From assembly GCA_002329325.1 (NCBI GenBank), contig DCTX01000060.1:1-6989 (forward strand): DNA of 6,989 bases. Direction: 5' to 3'. Numbering within the stretch: position 1 is the first letter of the stretch; the number at the start of each line of letters is the position of its first letter. This document shows, piece after piece, positions 5,656 through 6,989 of the stretch. The notes beneath the pieces were generated by a model. It made no database searches. It had not been told where the DNA came from and saw only the letters and a program-made list of their open reading frames with translations. The translations under genes were made by a program, and so were the position numbers. Source of the DNA: Anaerolineales bacterium UBA1429 (GTDB taxonomy: Bacteria > Chloroflexota > Anaerolineae > UBA1429).

Positions 5656-6651
5656 ATGCGCAAACTGGGTTGGCTTCTGGTGCTCTGTGTGCTGCTGGCC
5701 GGTTGTGCCCAGGAGGCGCCCACGGCCCAGGCCACGCCCGAGGCCGCAACGGCTGTGGCGTCCCCTACGCCCTTGGAGGCCGCCTCTGCCACGTTGGCGC
5801 CGCCCACGGTCACCCCGCCGCCGCCCACGGCGTCACCCGCGACGGCGACTGCGGAGCCGCCCACCGTCGCGCCGCCCACCGCCACGCCAGAGCCGCCTGC
5901 CGGTCCGCCGCCGGAGCCGCAGACGATCGCCTTCACCGCATCGGATGGACAGGAACTGGTGGGCGTCTACTATCCCGGAGCCGCGGACCCCTCTCCCATC
6001 GTGGTCCTGATGCACTGGGCCCGGGGCGACGCGCACGACTGGGACGCCATCGCGCCCTGGCTGCAGAACCGAGGACTGGCGCCCTCGCCGGCGGAGGGGG
6101 CCCCTCCCTGGCTCGACAGCGCCTGGTTCCCACCCATGCCCGAAGGCCGATCCTACGCCGTCTTCACCTTCACCTTCCGGGGCTGCGAGGGTAGCTGTGC
6201 CCAGTTCGATCCCGAAGGCTGGTTGCTGGACGCCCAGGCGGCCATGCGCACGGCCCGCGCACTGGAGGGCGTGGACTCCGAGCGCATGGTGGCAGTGGGG
6301 GCCAGCATCGGCGGCGACGGGGCTGCCGATGGCTGCCTGCTGCACAATGACGAGTTCGCGGCGACCTGTCTGGGCGCTCTTTCTCTCTCGCCCGGCAGCT
6401 ATCTGGGCCGCGCGTATGCGGAGGTCATCCAGGAGCATGGGGAGGCGGCGCCCATGCCCCTCATCCGGTGCGCCTATGCCGATGGTGACGCGCCCGCCGC
6501 TCGCGATTGCCGGGCTGCCCAGGGGGAGCGCTATGCGGCCATCGAGTACGCCGGCGACGAGCACGGCATGATGCTGGTGCAGCCCGACGCCGATCCGCCC
6601 GTGTTGCCGCTGCTGCTGGATTTCCTGGAGGCGTCGTTCTCGGGCGGCTGA
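5656..6651 (+). CDS. Lipoprotein with alpha/beta-hydrolase domain
   Basis: A 331-residue exported protein. MRK, a hydrophobic core and the lipobox LLAGC predict signal peptidase II cleavage before C17 and lipid anchoring on the outer face of the membrane. Residues 18-88 form a Thr/Pro/Ala linker with repeated PPT motifs. Residues about 90-328 look like an alpha/beta-hydrolase of the dienelactone-hydrolase or esterase kind: strand and oxyanion region VVLMHW (116-121), nucleophile elbow GASIG (215-219, S217), a probable acid D276 or D278 in YADGD, and the base H303 in DEHG. Extra residues at about 140-165 may form a lid. Six cysteines (177, 181, 227, 238, 272, 285) lie in the catalytic domain, an even number that could form disulfides outside the cell. 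The substrate is unknown; an ester or amide bond is the likely target. The ATG is fixed by the GGGAGG ribosome binding site and the signal peptide. Confidence 0.92.
   Translation: MRKLGWLLVLCVLLAGCAQEAPTAQATPEAATAVASPTPLEAASATLAPPTVTPPPPTASPATATAEPPTVAPPTATPEPPAGPPPEPQTIAFTASDGQELVGVYYPGAADPSPIVVLMHWARGDAHDWDAIAPWLQNRGLAPSPAEGAPPWLDSAWFPPMPEGRSYAVFTFTFRGCEGSCAQFDPEGWLLDAQAAMRTARALEGVDSERMVAVGASIGGDGAADGCLLHNDEFAATCLGALSLSPGSYLGRAYAEVIQEHGEAAPMPLIRCAYADGDAPAARDCRAAQGERYAAIEYAGDEHGMMLVQPDADPPVLPLLLDFLEASFSGG
5799..5879 (+). repeat. Degenerate in-frame repeat in the lipoprotein linker
   Basis: The 9-mer GCCGCCCAC occurs four times, starting at 5799, 5820, 5856 and 5871. All spacings (21, 36, 15) are multiples of three, and each copy encodes the Pro-Pro-Thr core of the linker. 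Such simple repeats can expand and contract without breaking the frame. Confidence 0.65.
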
Positions 6652-6680
6652 CGCGATTTCCGCCGGCCATGGCCTCGCGC

Positions 6681-6686
6681 TATACT
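6681..6686 (+). promoter_or_regulatory. Possible -10 element ahead of rarA
   Basis: TATACT matches the -10 consensus in 5 of 6 positions in the otherwise GC-rich 111-bp gap between the lipoprotein stop and rarA. No convincing -35 is seen at 16-18 bp. A start near 6693 would give rarA its own transcript with a leader of about 70 bases. Confidence 0.4.
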
Positions 6687-6762
6687 CAAGGTGAACGCCT
6701 TCATCGTACGCAGTCGACGGCGTCTGCTCGGGCTGCACGTCGCCGAGGGAGCGTTGAGACCC

Positions 6763-6989
6763 ATGGACCTCTTTGAGCAAGCTCGTCAGGAGCAGGTGGA
6801 GCGCGAGGCGCCCCTCGCCGCGCGCATGCGCCCGCGCACCCTGGACGAGTTCGTCGGCCAGGACCACGTGGTGGGGCCCGGGCGGCTGCTGCGTCGCGCC
6901 ATCCAGGCAGACCAGATCTCCTCGCTCATCTTTTACGGGCCGCCGGGCACCGGCAAGACCACTCTGGCGCGCATCATCGCCAACACCAC
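6763..6989 (+). CDS. rarA: RarA (MgsA) AAA+ replication-associated recombination ATPase, 5' part only
   Basis: Only the first 75 codons are in the window; the gene runs off the right edge. The N-terminus MDLFEQA, then PLAARMRPRTLDEFVGQ (17-33), then the segment leading to SSLIFYGPPGTGKT with Walker A at 59-66 (K65, T66), follow the RarA/MgsA/WRNIP1 family closely. These AAA+ clamp-loader-like ATPases act at stalled replication forks in the cytoplasm. RuvB shares the general layout, but the residues between VGQ and Walker A fit RarA better. ATG 6763 was chosen because family members start just before this DLF-like motif; the Shine-Dalgarno GAGGGAG (6745-6751) is 11 bases away, rather far. The frame is open upstream to a GTG at 6691 and a TTG at 6754, so the start is not fully fixed. 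No functional link to the lipoprotein gene before it is evident. Confidence 0.92.
   Translation, partial: MDLFEQARQEQVEREAPLAARMRPRTLDEFVGQDHVVGPGRLLRRAIQADQISSLIFYGPPGTGKTTLARIIANT

Noticed and set aside
5436..5936. N-terminal extension of the permease frame to 411 residues
   Set aside because: The extra 167 residues are low-complexity Gly/Val/Ala and antisense to the lipoprotein signal peptide and linker. A promoter and the first membrane helix support the start at 5435.
6661..6676. GGCCATGGCC palindrome after the lipoprotein stop as a terminator
   Set aside because: No T-tract follows and there is almost no room for a loop. It is best read as a chance palindrome.
5833..6867. A 344-codon minus-strand frame opposite the lipoprotein and rarA start
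   Set aside because: Antisense shadow of two well-supported plus-strand genes. Arg/Gly-rich composition and no motif.

Overview
The window is GC-rich (about two thirds G+C by eye) bacterial chromosome. It looks most like a member of the Chloroflexota (Anaerolineae or Caldilineae type). That guess rests on three things: Ser/Thr kinases with FRD in place of HRD, joined to zinc-ribbon and FHA domains; lipoproteins with long Thr/Pro/Ala linkers; and the general gene style. No 16S or other marker is present, so the phylum is an inference.

Left part (2-4344, minus strand): four closely packed genes, with 15, 28 and 13 bp between them, are read right to left as one probable operon. They encode (i) a cytosolic Ser/Thr protein kinase with a zinc ribbon and a C-terminal FHA domain, (ii) a PP2C-type phosphatase with two N-terminal zinc ribbons and what looks like a decayed kinase N-lobe, (iii) a von Willebrand factor A (vWA) protein with an intact MIDAS metal site, and (iv) a double zinc-ribbon protein with a long Ala/Pro tail that runs off the left edge. 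Kinase + PP2C + vWA is the composition of the 'TerY-P triad' known from comparative genomics of tellurite-resistance-type systems. Here it carries five zinc ribbons and has no ter genes in view. The kinase and phosphatase probably act on the same targets, with FHA reading phosphothreonine and the vWA protein acting as the metal-dependent scaffold or effector.

Middle (4345-4640): divergent promoters serve the kinase operon (minus) and a tRNA-Asp(GUC) gene (plus). The tRNA has a near-consensus promoter and a textbook intrinsic terminator with a perfect 11-bp stem.

Right part (4701-6989): a TauE/SafE-family membrane permease (minus) is convergent with the tRNA. It is divergent from a secreted lipoprotein with an alpha/beta-hydrolase fold (plus), and the 220-bp gap between these two holds a promoter for each. 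The window ends in the first 75 codons of rarA (AAA+ replication-associated recombination ATPase). No mobile elements, CRISPR arrays or rRNA were seen, and no gene-free stretch exceeds about 220 bp.

The most interesting content is the kinase/phosphatase/vWA/zinc-ribbon operon, especially the phosphatase's kinase-like N-terminal module with a zinc ribbon in place of the catalytic core strand.
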